From Deinococcus sp. (GTDB lineage Bacteria; Deinococcota; Deinococci; Deinococcales; Deinococcaceae): a DNA stretch of 29,262 nt. The notes below the pieces were generated by a model. It did no database searches, was not told the DNA's origin, and was given only the letters and a program-made list of their open reading frames with translations. Below, piece after piece: positions 1-7,064 of this stretch (its first letter is position 1; each line of letters begins with the position of its first letter). Where the stretch lies: assembly GCF_018260405.1 (NCBI RefSeq), contig NZ_JAGLBG010000029.1, positions 1 through 29,262 on the forward strand. The letters run 5' to 3'. Position numbers and translations under genes: made by a program.

Positions 1-75
1 TCGCTAGGGTAAGCTGCGCGTTCCACCGTTAAAGCCTAAAACATTTCCCATGGTTAGGGCCTCAGACAGCCTCTA
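1..75. mobile_element. Possible end of an insertion sequence (partial, runs off the left edge)
   Basis: On the minus strand the HNH-like reading frame ends abruptly, and the sequence continues with GAGGCTGTCTGAG. This resembles the terminal inverted repeats of some transposons of the IS5/IS4 type. The protein homology is lost at that point, as expected where an element has inserted. No transposase can be read in the 75 bases available, and the other end lies outside the window. This is an inference from the broken gene and the look of the terminus. A simple deletion junction is the main alternative. Confidence 0.25.
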
Positions 76-183
76 AAAGTGGTGCCATTCAAGGTAGGGG
101 CTATTGCACCCCGGAACAGGACATCCAAAGCTAACTTCCCTTCTCAGAGCTTTTTTGACGGCTGGCGGTGGATCTCTTCGCAT
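73..183 (-). pseudogene. Truncated HNH endonuclease-like gene (N-terminal 36 codons only)
   Basis: A short frame starts at ATG 183, six bases after a good AAGGAG ribosome binding site. It encodes 36 residues with CPVPGC at 21-26 and EWHHF at 32-36. This pattern (a CxxxxC zinc knuckle followed by a double His) matches the start of a family of small HNH nucleases, which normally continue with a DPPW-type segment and a second metal-binding half. Here a TAG stop follows HHF directly, so the rest of the catalytic domain is missing. The intact translation signals suggest recent inactivation. The frame stops where a transposon-like terminus begins. The family assignment rests on a short motif only. 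Confidence 0.5.
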
Positions 184-194
184 GAGATTCTCCT

Positions 195-213
195 TTTATG
201 TATCATACATAAA
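195..213. promoter_or_regulatory. 19-bp perfect palindrome, candidate operator (RDRM-like)
   Basis: The core TTATGTATCATACATAA (196-212) is a perfect palindrome around C204, and it extends by one T/A pair on each side. Its outer half-sites TTATGT and ACATAA, five bases apart, are those of the Deinococcus radiation/desiccation response motif bound by DdrO; the central five bases differ from the usual motif. It lies just upstream of the ribosome binding site of the broken HNH gene, and about 90 bases before the start of the divergent oxidoreductase. A TATAAAT box for the minus strand lies just upstream of it. A local repressor of the HNH gene is the alternative reading. Confidence 0.45.
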
Positions 214-268
214 TTCTCTGATAATTTATACTAAGGCGTGTTATGTTAAGCGATATTTTATAAACCGA

Positions 269-297
269 TTTACTTTTCAAACCAATCTTGCTATGCT
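269..297 (+). promoter_or_regulatory. Leaderless promoter of the LLM oxidoreductase
   Basis: TTTACT (269-274), a 17-base spacer and TATGCT (292-297) form a sound sigma-70-type promoter. The ATG at 304 begins seven bases after the -10 box, so transcription should start at or next to the start codon. No Shine-Dalgarno sequence is present. Confidence 0.7.
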
Positions 298-303
298 CTC
301 CCC

Positions 304-1320
304 ATGAAGAAGATTGGTTTCCTTTCGTTCGGGCACTGGAACCCGCACCCGCAGTCCGGCACGCGCTCGGCTTCCGACGTGTTGCTGCAATCCATTGACC
401 TGGCCGTTGCCGCCGAAGAACTGGGCGCAGACGGGGCCTACTTCCGCGTTCATCATTTCGCTCAGCAATTGGCCTCGCCTTTTCCGCTGCTCTCAGCGAT
501 TGGCGCCAAGACCAGCCGCATAGAAATAGGCACGGGCGTGATTGACATGCGCTACGAAAACCCCTTTTACATGGTAGAGGACGCGGGCGCGGCTGACCTG
601 ATTTCTGGTGGGCGCTTGCAACTGGGCATCAGCCGGGGGTCACCCGAACAGGTGATAGACGGCTGGCGGCACTTCGGCTACGCGCCCGCCGAAGGCCAGA
701 GCGACGCGGATATGGCCCGCAATCACACCGAAGTTTTTCTGGAGTTGCTGGCCGGTAAAGGCTTCGCTCAGCCCAACCCGCGCCCCATGTTCCCCAATCC
801 GCCGGGGCTGCTGCGCCTGGAACCCCACTCGGCGGGCCTGCGCGAGCGCATCTGGTGGGGGGCAGCGTCTACCGAAACCTGTATCTGGACAGCCAAAAAG
901 GGCATGAACCTGCAAAGCTCCACGCTGGTGGTCAATGAGAGTGGCAAGCCCTTTCACGAGCAGCAGGCCGACCAGATTCGGGCGTACAAGGCCGCTTGGA
1001 AGGAAGCCGGACATGCCCGCACACCGCGCGTGTCGGTCAGCCGCAGCATTTTTGCCCTGACCAATGACCAAGACCGGGCTTACTTTGGCCGCCAGCAGGA
1101 CAGCGATCAATTCGGGCAGATTGATAACTACCGCGCCGTGTTTGGCCGCAGCTACGCCGACGAACCCGACAAGCTCATTGAGCAACTCCGCGAGGACAGC
1201 GCCATTGCCGAGGCCGATACGCTGCTGCTAACGGTGCCCAATCAGTTGGGCGTGGAGTACAACGCCCACGTAATCGAAAGCATCCTGAAGCATGTGGCGC
1301 CGGGGCTGGGCTGGCGGTAA
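304..1320 (+). CDS. LLM-class flavin-dependent oxidoreductase (luciferase-like)
   Basis: The 338-residue protein has the TIM-barrel pattern of bacterial luciferase-like monooxygenases. The N-terminus reads MKKIGFLSFGHW, followed by AEELGADGAYFRVHHFAQQ (about 37-55), the strand IEIGTGVIDMRYENPF (about 73-88) and the core signature LQLGISRGSPEQ (about 105-116). Such enzymes use reduced FMN, or F420 in actinobacterial relatives, to oxidise small organic substrates; the substrate here cannot be predicted. The length is normal for the family. The start is fixed by the leaderless promoter. A hairpin repeat follows the stop closely. It stands alone, divergent from the broken HNH gene. The family call is firm; the reaction is not known. 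Confidence 0.88.
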   Translation: MKKIGFLSFGHWNPHPQSGTRSASDVLLQSIDLAVAAEELGADGAYFRVHHFAQQLASPFPLLSAIGAKTSRIEIGTGVIDMRYENPFYMVEDAGAADLISGGRLQLGISRGSPEQVIDGWRHFGYAPAEGQSDADMARNHTEVFLELLAGKGFAQPNPRPMFPNPPGLLRLEPHSAGLRERIWWGAASTETCIWTAKKGMNLQSSTLVVNESGKPFHEQQADQIRAYKAAWKEAGHARTPRVSVSRSIFALTNDQDRAYFGRQQDSDQFGQIDNYRAVFGRSYADEPDKLIEQLREDSAIAEADTLLLTVPNQLGVEYNAHVIESILKHVAPGLGWR

Positions 1321-1349
1321 GGCCCAGGGGAACCAAGCGGCCCCGGTTA

Positions 1350-1401
1350 ATTCCGCTCGGATTCAGCGGCTTTGCAAGGCATTCAATCAGAGTCGGTATG
1401 A
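1350..1401 (+). repeat. Dispersed hairpin repeat, copy at the 3' end of the LLM gene
   Basis: The sequence TCCGCTCGGATT, a central TTTGCA, AATCAGAG and GTCGGTATGAG follows the layout of the copies at 6770-6820, 7190-7232 and 4995-5053. The arms CTCGGATT and AATCAGAG pair with one mismatch. This copy is diverged. It starts 30 bases after the stop codon. Confidence 0.5.
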
Positions 1402-1530
1402 GCCTAGTCAACGGGCTTTGTCCCTCAGAAACTGCTGGTAAGATTCCCAGCGCTACCGTTCAGATTCTCCCCCGCTGGAAGGGTGGCGGAAGGCTCCCGC
1501 CCCGCCTCTGTCAGCTCAGCGCGGCCCCAA

Positions 1531-1711
1531 TAAAAAAGCAGCCCCGAAAGGCCACCCTGATGCTCAGCTCTCCGGCTTGCTCGCCGCAGAAATGTTCGCA
1601 CGTCCGTTTTTAAATCCTGGAGGTGGACGTCTCCCTCAAGTGCATTGCTCACCCTGCTTGGTCAGAACTGTACATCACCTGCTGTACTGCATGGCCGTCT
1701 CTTAAGCCAGA
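1531..1711 (-). ncRNA. Candidate small RNA with its own promoter and terminator
   Basis: A promoter with near-ideal geometry ends at 1718 and an intrinsic terminator begins at 1555, giving a predicted transcript of about 180 nt. It contains no reading frame of note. Several local hairpins are visible, read on the minus strand: GTACA with TGTAC, a perfect ACGTCC...GGACGT stem at about 1630-1600, and a GGC...GCC stem near 1586-1573. The segment GGCCATGC near the 5' end could pair with parts of the terminator arm (GGTGGCC and GCAT), hinting at a switch. No known riboswitch or housekeeping RNA was recognised. It could also be only the 3' tail of the preceding hydrolase transcript. Confidence 0.4.
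1532..1555 (-). terminator. Intrinsic terminator on the minus strand
   Basis: Read on the minus strand, GTGGCC, a TTTCGG loop and GGCTGC form a 6-bp stem with two G-U pairs, followed directly by six T. On the plus strand the wobble pairs become mismatches, so the signal is directional. It would end the candidate RNA and any read-through from the hydrolase. Confidence 0.6.
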
Positions 1712-1717
1712 AACACT

Positions 1718-1746
1718 ACCTTATATCTTCTGGCCCGTAAAGTCAA
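1718..1746 (-). promoter_or_regulatory. Promoter just after the RBBP9-like stop codon
   Basis: On the minus strand, TTGACT (1746-1741), a 17-base spacer and TAAGGT (1723-1718) form one of the best -35/-10 pairs in the window. It begins only about 12 bases after the upstream stop codon. No start codon lies in the leaderless position, so a non-coding product is the natural reading. Confidence 0.55.
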
Positions 1747-1757
1747 CCCTGGCAAAC

Positions 1758-2330
1758 TCAGAAACGGACGACATCCGGGGGTGTCCAGGCGTGCAGGGCT
1801 TCCGACAGGAGGATCTCGCCTTCCGGCCAGTCACCATGACCGCTGGCGACGTTGATGTGCCCGGCCTCCCCCGCCGAAACGATTTCCGCGCCCCAGGCCG
1901 CTGCAAAGGCTTCGGCCTGCCCAAAGGAAGCGAAGGGGTCGTTTTCACTAGCGACTACCATCGCCGCAAAGGGCAGCGCCTGCATGGGTGTGGGGGCCAT
2001 CTGTGCTACCGCCGGATACTCGGCGTAGGTCGAGGTCTGCTCGGCGTCAGTAGGACTTACTAAAACAGCCCCCTTGACCCGTTCATGCCCGCCGTAGAGC
2101 CGCGCCCAGTGCACGATATTCAGCACTCCGCAGGAATGGCCCACCAGCACCAGTTCGCCTGGGGTCGCCTCAATCACTTCCTGAAGGCGGGCCGACCACA
2201 TTTCGGGCGTGGGGTTCTCGGGGTCGTCTTGCTGCACACGGACAGCTCCGAATTTCTGCTCCCAGAGGCTCTGCCAGTGCTCCGGGCCGCTGCCGCCCAG
2301 GCCCGGCACAATCACGATGGTCGGCGTCAT
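1758..2330 (-). CDS. RBBP9/YdeN-family serine hydrolase
   Basis: This 190-residue alpha/beta hydrolase opens with IVIVPGLGGSGPEHW, the hallmark of the RBBP9/YdeN family. The triad is complete: Ser66 in GHSCG, Asp131 in ENDPF and His158 in AGHIN, followed by a Gly-Trp-Pro-Glu-Gly stretch also typical of the family. The size matches. Members are small cytosolic serine hydrolases with poorly known substrates. The ATG at 2330 is chosen because TAGACT ends seven bases before it (leaderless). A longer frame to 2366 would run into the upstream gene. It lies 19 bases downstream of the 90-residue unknown and may be partly co-transcribed with it. Confidence 0.85.
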   Translation of the reverse strand: MTPTIVIVPGLGGSGPEHWQSLWEQKFGAVRVQQDDPENPTPEMWSARLQEVIEATPGELVLVGHSCGVLNIVHWARLYGGHERVKGAVLVSPTDAEQTSTYAEYPAVAQMAPTPMQALPFAAMVVASENDPFASFGQAEAFAAAWGAEIVSAGEAGHINVASGHGDWPEGEILLSEALHAWTPPDVVRF

Positions 2331-2337
2331 GGCAAAC

Positions 2338-2343
2338 AGTCTA
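2338..2343 (-). promoter_or_regulatory. -10 box (TAGACT) of the RBBP9-like gene
   Basis: TAGACT on the minus strand is seven bases before ATG 2330. There is no Shine-Dalgarno sequence, and no clear -35 box was seen. Confidence 0.5.
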
Positions 2344-2349
2344 GAAGCT

Positions 2350-2622
2350 TCAGCCCGGCGGCACATGGACGGTATCTACCTGCACGCCGTAGCGCAGCAA
2401 GATGGTCTTAAGCTGCTGCGTGGCCTGCACGGCCTGGGTGCGGCCCGCCGGGTGAAAGGCGAGGGTCAGGCGGGCGGACTGACCGGGACGCGGCTCCTGC
2501 GCCTGCACCTGAAGCGGCTTGCGGAAAACGCCGTCGCTCATCAGGTCGCGCAGAATCCGCGTAAAAGTCAGCTCGTCGACACCGTCAAGCGTAAAGACAA
2601 TCCCTTGGCGCGGTTCGGTCAT
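2350..2622 (-). CDS. Conserved-looking small protein of unknown function
   Basis: The frame encodes 90 residues, from MTEPRQGIVFTL to a basic, Pro-ended C-terminus. The predicted pattern is strand-helix-strand: a short N-terminal strand, a helix around DELTFTRILRDLM, a strand with LTLAFHP, then a helix with AVQATQQLKTILL. This suggests a small alpha/beta sandwich. There is no signal peptide or membrane segment. The start is fixed by a TATGCT box six bases upstream, giving a leaderless mRNA. It sits directly before the RBBP9-like hydrolase and is divergent from the PIP-like hydrolase, with about 50 bases between the two starts. I do not recognise the family. Confidence 0.7.
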   Translation of the reverse strand: MTEPRQGIVFTLDGVDELTFTRILRDLMSDGVFRKPLQVQAQEPRPGQSARLTLAFHPAGRTQAVQATQQLKTILLRYGVQVDTVHVPPG

Positions 2623-2628
2623 GGCCCC

Positions 2629-2634
2629 AGCATA
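2629..2634 (-). promoter_or_regulatory. -10 box (TATGCT) of the 90-residue unknown
   Basis: TATGCT on the minus strand is six bases before ATG 2622. It lies back to back with the plus-strand -10 box at 2660, so two leaderless promoters share about 50 bases. Confidence 0.55.
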
Positions 2635-2659
2635 GAACGCTCCAGCGGGGCCGAGCCGT

Positions 2660-2665
2660 TAGAAT
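2660..2665 (+). promoter_or_regulatory. -10 box (TAGAAT) that decides the start of the PIP-like gene
   Basis: TAGAAT lies seven bases before ATG 2673. The upstream in-frame ATG at 2664 overlaps this box and so would not be transcribed as a start codon. Confidence 0.6.
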
Positions 2666-2672
2666 GCCCCAG

Positions 2673-3587
2673 ATGACGACTGATTTCGACGCTGTCTACG
2701 AGGAACGCCTCAACGGAGCGAACCTGTATTTCGAGGTGGTCGGCCCGGCAGACCTGGGCGAACCACCCATCGTGTTTTTGCATGGCGGCCCCGGCTACAA
2801 CAGCTACTCCTTTCATAGCCTGTTCGGTGAGCACCTCGAACACCGCCAGGTGATTTACCTCGACCAGCGCGGCAGCGGGCGCAGCGGCCCCCTGGAAGAC
2901 ACCGAGCAGGGCGACGAGGCCCTCGACCTCGACACGCTGGTCGACGATGTCGAGGCAGTGCGCGAATTTCTGGGTCTGGGGACGATTATCCCGCTGGGAC
3001 ACGGCTTCGGGGCACTGATCGCCCTGGAATATGCCCGGCGTTACCCAGTGCACACCGCCCGCGTGGTCGTGGTCAACCCGTGGGTGCATTTTCCGGAACT
3101 GGCCTACACGCTGCTCGCCGAAGCCTCGGCGCTGCGGAGCGTGCCCGTGAACGACCCCGCCGACCAGCTCCGCGCCGAAACGCCGCAGGGACAGCACCCG
3201 GCGGTGGGGGCGGCCCGCATAGAGGCTGCGTTTGCGCTGGTCAATGCCCGTGACCTGCTTAATACCACGCAGTTTACCGACGCCGCCAGCCGAATGCATC
3301 TCGAGTTTGCCGATGTCGAGGGCCAGCTGCTCAGCGCGGGCGAGGTGCAGCAGGCACTGGTCAATCAGGGGCTGTGGGAATTCGAGTACCCACCCTTTTT
3401 GACCGAAATCCGCCGCCCGGTCTTTATCATCGCCGGGGCACACGACCGCACCAGTTATCCCGAGCAGGTGCAATGGGTGGCCGACCTCGCGGGCGGCGAC
3501 GTGACCGTGGTGGACGCCGGACATTACCCCTGGCTGGACGACAAGGAAGCCTTTGCCGAAGCGCTGGAAGAGGGTCTGGAGCGCTGA
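2673..3587 (+). CDS. Proline iminopeptidase-like alpha/beta hydrolase lacking the nucleophile serine
   Basis: This 304-residue protein has the build of the prolyl iminopeptidase group: the oxyanion motif HGGPG at 37-41, DQRGSGRSG at 64-72, Asp258 in GAHDR and His284 in AGHYPW. The nucleophile elbow, normally GxSxG, reads GHGFG, with Gly111 where serine should be. The codon is GGC, one base from the serine codon AGC. The rest of the fold is intact and of normal length, so this does not look like a decaying gene. It may be a non-catalytic or binding paralogue, or may use another chemistry. The gene is leaderless and divergent from the 90-residue unknown. Confidence 0.82.
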   Translation: MTTDFDAVYEERLNGANLYFEVVGPADLGEPPIVFLHGGPGYNSYSFHSLFGEHLEHRQVIYLDQRGSGRSGPLEDTEQGDEALDLDTLVDDVEAVREFLGLGTIIPLGHGFGALIALEYARRYPVHTARVVVVNPWVHFPELAYTLLAEASALRSVPVNDPADQLRAETPQGQHPAVGAARIEAAFALVNARDLLNTTQFTDAASRMHLEFADVEGQLLSAGEVQQALVNQGLWEFEYPPFLTEIRRPVFIIAGAHDRTSYPEQVQWVADLAGGDVTVVDAGHYPWLDDKEAFAEALEEGLER

Positions 3588-3796
3588 GAGGGAGTTCGGC
3601 TGCCCCAGGCTGAGTGCGCCACCAATTGTCAATAGCTGCCGGGTACACTCCCCCCAGCTATCACCTTACAGATAGAAAACTGTGTGCGTTATTCATCCCT
3701 TGCGGGGAAGGGCGGGGCGTGTGACCGTCTCCCCTTCCCATTCCCACTGACTCCTGCCTCCGGCTCCCAACGTCAACAAGCTACAGGCCCATCCGC

Positions 3797-3802
3797 TAGG
3801 AT
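3797..3802 (+). promoter_or_regulatory. -10 box (TAGGAT) of lysZ
   Basis: TAGGAT is seven bases before ATG 3810. A weak -35 (TCAACA, 3773-3778) lies 18 bases upstream. This places the start at MIVVKVGG and not at the far upstream ATG of the open frame. Confidence 0.6.
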
Positions 3803-3809
3803 GTTCTCC

Positions 3810-4590
<781 letters not shown>

Positions 4591-4613
<23 letters not shown>

Positions 4614-4914
4614 ACCCTCTGCCGAGGTGTTGATCAGCGCTGCCGAACTGCTGAAGTTTCTGGGGGGGCGCGGTGGGCAGGAGTACCGCGCCGTGACCGT
4701 CAGGCGTGAAAGCCAGGGCAAAAAAGCGGTGTGGGCCGAGGTCAGCCCATACCTGTTTACGCTGCGCGGTGAGGTCGTGGAGGCCACCGGCCCCAGCGGG
4801 CAGACGCGCCAGCTTTCGCCAGAGCGGTTTCTGGAGGTATTTGGCAGTTCACTGTTCCGGCCCGCCGAGGCAACTGGGCGGATGACCGATTTGGGGCCTC
4901 TGTTCGGGGCGTAA
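4591..4914 (+). CDS. Small protein of unknown function overlapping lysZ
   Basis: The frame encodes 107 residues if read from GTG 4591; GTG 4627 or TTG 4630 would be shorter starts. It overlaps the end of lysZ by 23 bases, so translation is probably coupled. The sequence begins with a helix (SAEVLISAAELLKFLGG). A basic beta-rich part follows (EYRAVTVRRESQGKKAVWAE), and the end is soluble. No signal peptide or metal site is seen. I do not recognise the family. Its link to lysine synthesis is only positional. Confidence 0.6.
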
Positions 4915-4918
4915 GTCA

Positions 4919-4973
4919 AAGGTAGGGCGTGGTGCGGCTGGGCCACCCTTTTCCACGCTCCACCCTCTACCTT
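4919..4973. terminator. Long inverted repeat between convergent genes
   Basis: AAGGTAG (4919-4925) pairs with CTACCTT (4967-4973), and inside it GCGTGG (4927-4932) pairs with CCACGC (4953-4958). It begins just after the small gene's stop. There is no T-tract, so a terminator role is only a suggestion. Confidence 0.3.
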
Positions 4974-4994
4974 CCGCTCTCAAAACCAGCCCGC

Positions 4995-5053
4995 GCTACG
5001 AGTCCGCCCGAAGTAACCGGTTTTTGCAGACCATTTAGCCCGAGTCCGTATTA
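4995..5053 (+). repeat. Dispersed hairpin repeat between convergent genes
   Basis: The copy reads ACGAGTCCGCCCG, then CGGTTTTTGCAGAC, then GCCCGAGTCCGTATTA. It is close to the 3' half of the composite repeat at 7065-7232. It stops five bases before the end of argG. It may act as a bidirectional transcript end or mRNA-protecting hairpin. Confidence 0.65.
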
Positions 5054-5057
5054 TTCA

Positions 5058-6392
5058 TTATTCCTCGTTCTCCCCCCCCAGAAGCGCCCGAACCTGCCCG
5101 CCCGGCAGCACGCCTGCGCGGGCATACACGGCTAGCTTGGCCCGCGAATCCTCGATATCAAGGTTACGCAGTGAGAGTTGCCCAATGCGGTCAAGCGGGC
5201 TAAAGGCTTCGTCCTCTACGCGCTCCATGCTGAGGCGTTCGGGGTGGTAGGTCAGGTTGGGGCTTTCAGTATCCAGAATGGTGTAATCGTCGCCCCGGCG
5301 CAGCTCCAGCGTCACGGTGCCGGTCACAGCGCGGCCCACCCACTTTTGCAGGGTGTCGCGCAGCATCAGCGACTGCGGGTCAAACCAGCGGCCCTCGTAC
5401 AGCAACCTGCCCAGGCGGCGGCCCAGCGTGCGGTAGTTGTCCAGTGTGCCCTCATTGTGAATTCCGGCCAGCAGACGCTCGTAAGTCACGTGCAGCAGCG
5501 CCATGCCGGGAGCCTCGTAGATGCCGCGCGACTTGGCCTCGATAATCCGATTTTCAATCTGGTCATTCATGCCCAGCCCGTGCCGCCCACCGATGGCGTT
5601 GGCCTCCTCCACCAGAGCCACGGCATTCTCAAAGCGTTTGCCGTTTAGGGCAACAGGCAAGCCTTCTTCAAAGGTAACGCTGACCTCCTCGGGCGCAACG
5701 TCCACGCTGGCATCCCAGAATTTGACGCCCATAATCGGTTCCACGATTTTCATGCCCTTGTTCAGGAATTCCAAGTCTTTGGCTTCGTGGGTCGCGCCCC
5801 AGATGTTGGCGTCGGTCGAGTAGGCTTTTTCCTTGCTGGCACGGTACTCGAAGCCATTTTCGCTCAGAAACTCGCTCATCTCCTTGCGCCCGCCCAGTTC
5901 GGTCACGAAGGTCTGGTCAAGCCAGGGCTTGTAAATTCGCAGCCTAGCGTTCGCCATCAGGCCGTAGCGGTAAAAACGCTCGATGTCGTTGCCCTTGTAG
6001 GTGCTTCCGTCACCCCAGATATCCACACCGTCACCTTGCATGGCCTGCACCAGCACCGTGCCGGTAACTGCGCGGCCCAGCGGGGTGGTGTTGAAGTAAC
6101 GCTTGCCGCCCGACTCGATGTGAAAGGCCCCGCACATCAGCGCCACCAGCCCCTCGTGAACCAGCAGGTCGCGGCAGTCTACCGTGCGGGCCTCGGCGGC
6201 CCCATAGGCGCGGGCGCGGCGGGCAATGTCCTCGTAATCGCTCTCGTCGGGCTGGCCCAGGTTGGCAGTGTAGGCGTAGGGCACCGCGCCTTTTTTCTTC
6301 ATCCAGGCAATCGCCGCCGAGGTGTCCAGGCCACCAGAAAACGCGATGCCGACTTTTTCACCGACGGGGAGGGAGAGCAAAATCTTTTCCAT
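5058..6392 (-). CDS. argG: Argininosuccinate synthase (long form)
   Basis: ArgG joins citrulline and aspartate, using ATP, to give argininosuccinate in arginine synthesis. The 444-residue protein carries the P-loop-like motif AFSGGLDTSAAIAW at 18-31. It has the segment GDGSTYKGNDIERFYRYG and the region GIYEAPGMALLH. Length and sequence match the long, E. coli-type branch (about 447 residues) rather than the roughly 400-residue branch of many bacteria. The start is leaderless, with TATAGT six bases upstream. It converges on the gene after lysZ. I am sure of the enzyme; the phylogenetic branch is judged by eye. Confidence 0.95.
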   Translation of the reverse strand: MEKILLSLPVGEKVGIAFSGGLDTSAAIAWMKKKGAVPYAYTANLGQPDESDYEDIARRARAYGAAEARTVDCRDLLVHEGLVALMCGAFHIESGGKRYFNTTPLGRAVTGTVLVQAMQGDGVDIWGDGSTYKGNDIERFYRYGLMANARLRIYKPWLDQTFVTELGGRKEMSEFLSENGFEYRASKEKAYSTDANIWGATHEAKDLEFLNKGMKIVEPIMGVKFWDASVDVAPEEVSVTFEEGLPVALNGKRFENAVALVEEANAIGGRHGLGMNDQIENRIIEAKSRGIYEAPGMALLHVTYERLLAGIHNEGTLDNYRTLGRRLGRLLYEGRWFDPQSLMLRDTLQKWVGRAVTGTVTLELRRGDDYTILDTESPNLTYHPERLSMERVEDEAFSPLDRIGQLSLRNLDIEDSRAKLAVYARAGVLPGGQVRALLGGENEE

Positions 6393-6398
6393 GCCTTA

Positions 6399-6404
6399 AC
6401 TATA
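6399..6404 (-). promoter_or_regulatory. -10 box (TATAGT) of argG
   Basis: TATAGT on the minus strand is six bases before ATG 6392. Upstream, GGCAGGT (6429-6435) and ACCTGCC (6464-6470) form a 7-bp inverted repeat that could hold a regulatory site; no ArgR box was recognised. Confidence 0.55.
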
Positions 6405-6569
6405 GGCAATTAGGCCACCAGAGCGGGCGGCAGGTTCAGGCAGGCTCACTGCGTTTCAATTTGAGACCTGCCTCGCCCCGGTACCGACAACAGGCGAAGT
6501 CAATCTGATTTATGGCGGCGCGGGCAAGGTTGTGGGCAGATAGCTCACGGGAGAGGCGACGAACAGTCT

Positions 6570-6640
6570 GAGTAGGACGTAGAACGAAGGGGGCGGCGGT
6601 GTTGTTCCGACGTGCCCATTATTCGGAGCACTGCTCTAAA
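6570..6640 (+). repeat. 71-base dispersed repeat, copy 1
   Basis: This stretch, beginning GAGTAGGACGTAGAACGAAG and containing TTCCGACGTGCCCAT and ATTCGGAGCACTGCTCTAA, matches the minus strand of 16206-16275 with few differences. Weaker similarity continues outward for another 10-15 bases. Neither copy codes for protein. Confidence 0.75.
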
Positions 6641-6682
6641 ACCCCGTATTTTTTCTTCTCACCCCCGCTCGAATTGAATCTG

Positions 6683-6817
6683 ATACGGATTCCGCTAAAT
6701 TCCGCCACAGTCGGGAAGACACCGCCTGCGGCTCCATACCGCGAAACCCGTATGTTGTTCCTACTCGCATCCGCTCGGATTGATTCGGAACTGCACCAAA
6801 TCAATCGGAATCCGTAT
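6683..6817. repeat. 135-base element bounded by a 12-bp inverted repeat
   Basis: ATACGGATTCCG (6683-6694) and its exact reverse complement (6806-6817) bound the element. Inside the right end GATTGATT and AATCAATC form an 8-bp hairpin. The right end, from CCGCTCGG to TCCGTATGAG, follows the same layout as the hairpin repeats at 1350-1401 and 7190-7232. Confidence 0.55.
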
Positions 6818-6983
6818 GAGACCGCTGGCTTCAATCGGCAGTTCGTCATTATCAGCCGAGTCAGCGGGTCGTGCGCCGCTTGCACGATGCTGGGCGCGGC
6901 GCGTCGGGCTTGGCAGCGTGAAGGGGCCTGAGTGGGGGGTGAGGGACAAGGGGGTCATGGGCATCTGGGCAGGGTGGCATAAC

Positions 6984-7005
6984 AAAAACCCCCCTATCCT
7001 GGGGG
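6984..7005 (-). terminator. Intrinsic terminator downstream of infB
   Basis: On the minus strand CCCCC, a short loop and GGGGG are followed by TTTTTG. The site lies about 235 bases after the infB stop, beyond the composite repeat, and is the first good terminator for the nusA operon. Confidence 0.65.
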
Positions 7006-7064
7006 AAGAGGGGCCTTGCCAAACAAAGAAATGAAGGGGGGCTTATGACAACGTTTTGTAACCA

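Larger units (their letters stand above)
1321..1757. other. 437-base gene-free stretch: hairpin repeat, terminator and candidate small RNA
   Basis: No convincing protein-coding frame is present on either strand. The stretch contains a copy of the dispersed hairpin repeat next to the oxidoreductase stop (1350-1401). A minus-strand intrinsic terminator lies at 1532-1555, and a minus-strand promoter at 1718-1746. The 180 bases between promoter and terminator fold locally and are listed as a candidate RNA. I see nothing recognisable between 1402 and 1531. Confidence 0.6.

Noticed and set aside
1531..1711. T-box or known riboswitch
   Set aside because: A GGGTGGCC run near the terminator suggested a T-box, but the full antiterminator consensus and a downstream synthetase gene are missing. 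Cobalamin, TPP, SAM and glycine patterns were not found.
2664..2672. Upstream ATG for the PIP-like gene
   Set aside because: It overlaps the TAGAAT box; the start at 2673 fits the leaderless spacing.
3588..3809. Additional promoter or small gene before lysZ
   Set aside because: TACACT at about 3645 has TTGTCA only about 12 bases upstream and no start codon downstream at the right distance.
6599..6931. 110-codon frame in the infB-argG gap
   Set aside because: It crosses two different repeat elements and has no recognisable protein pattern or start signal.
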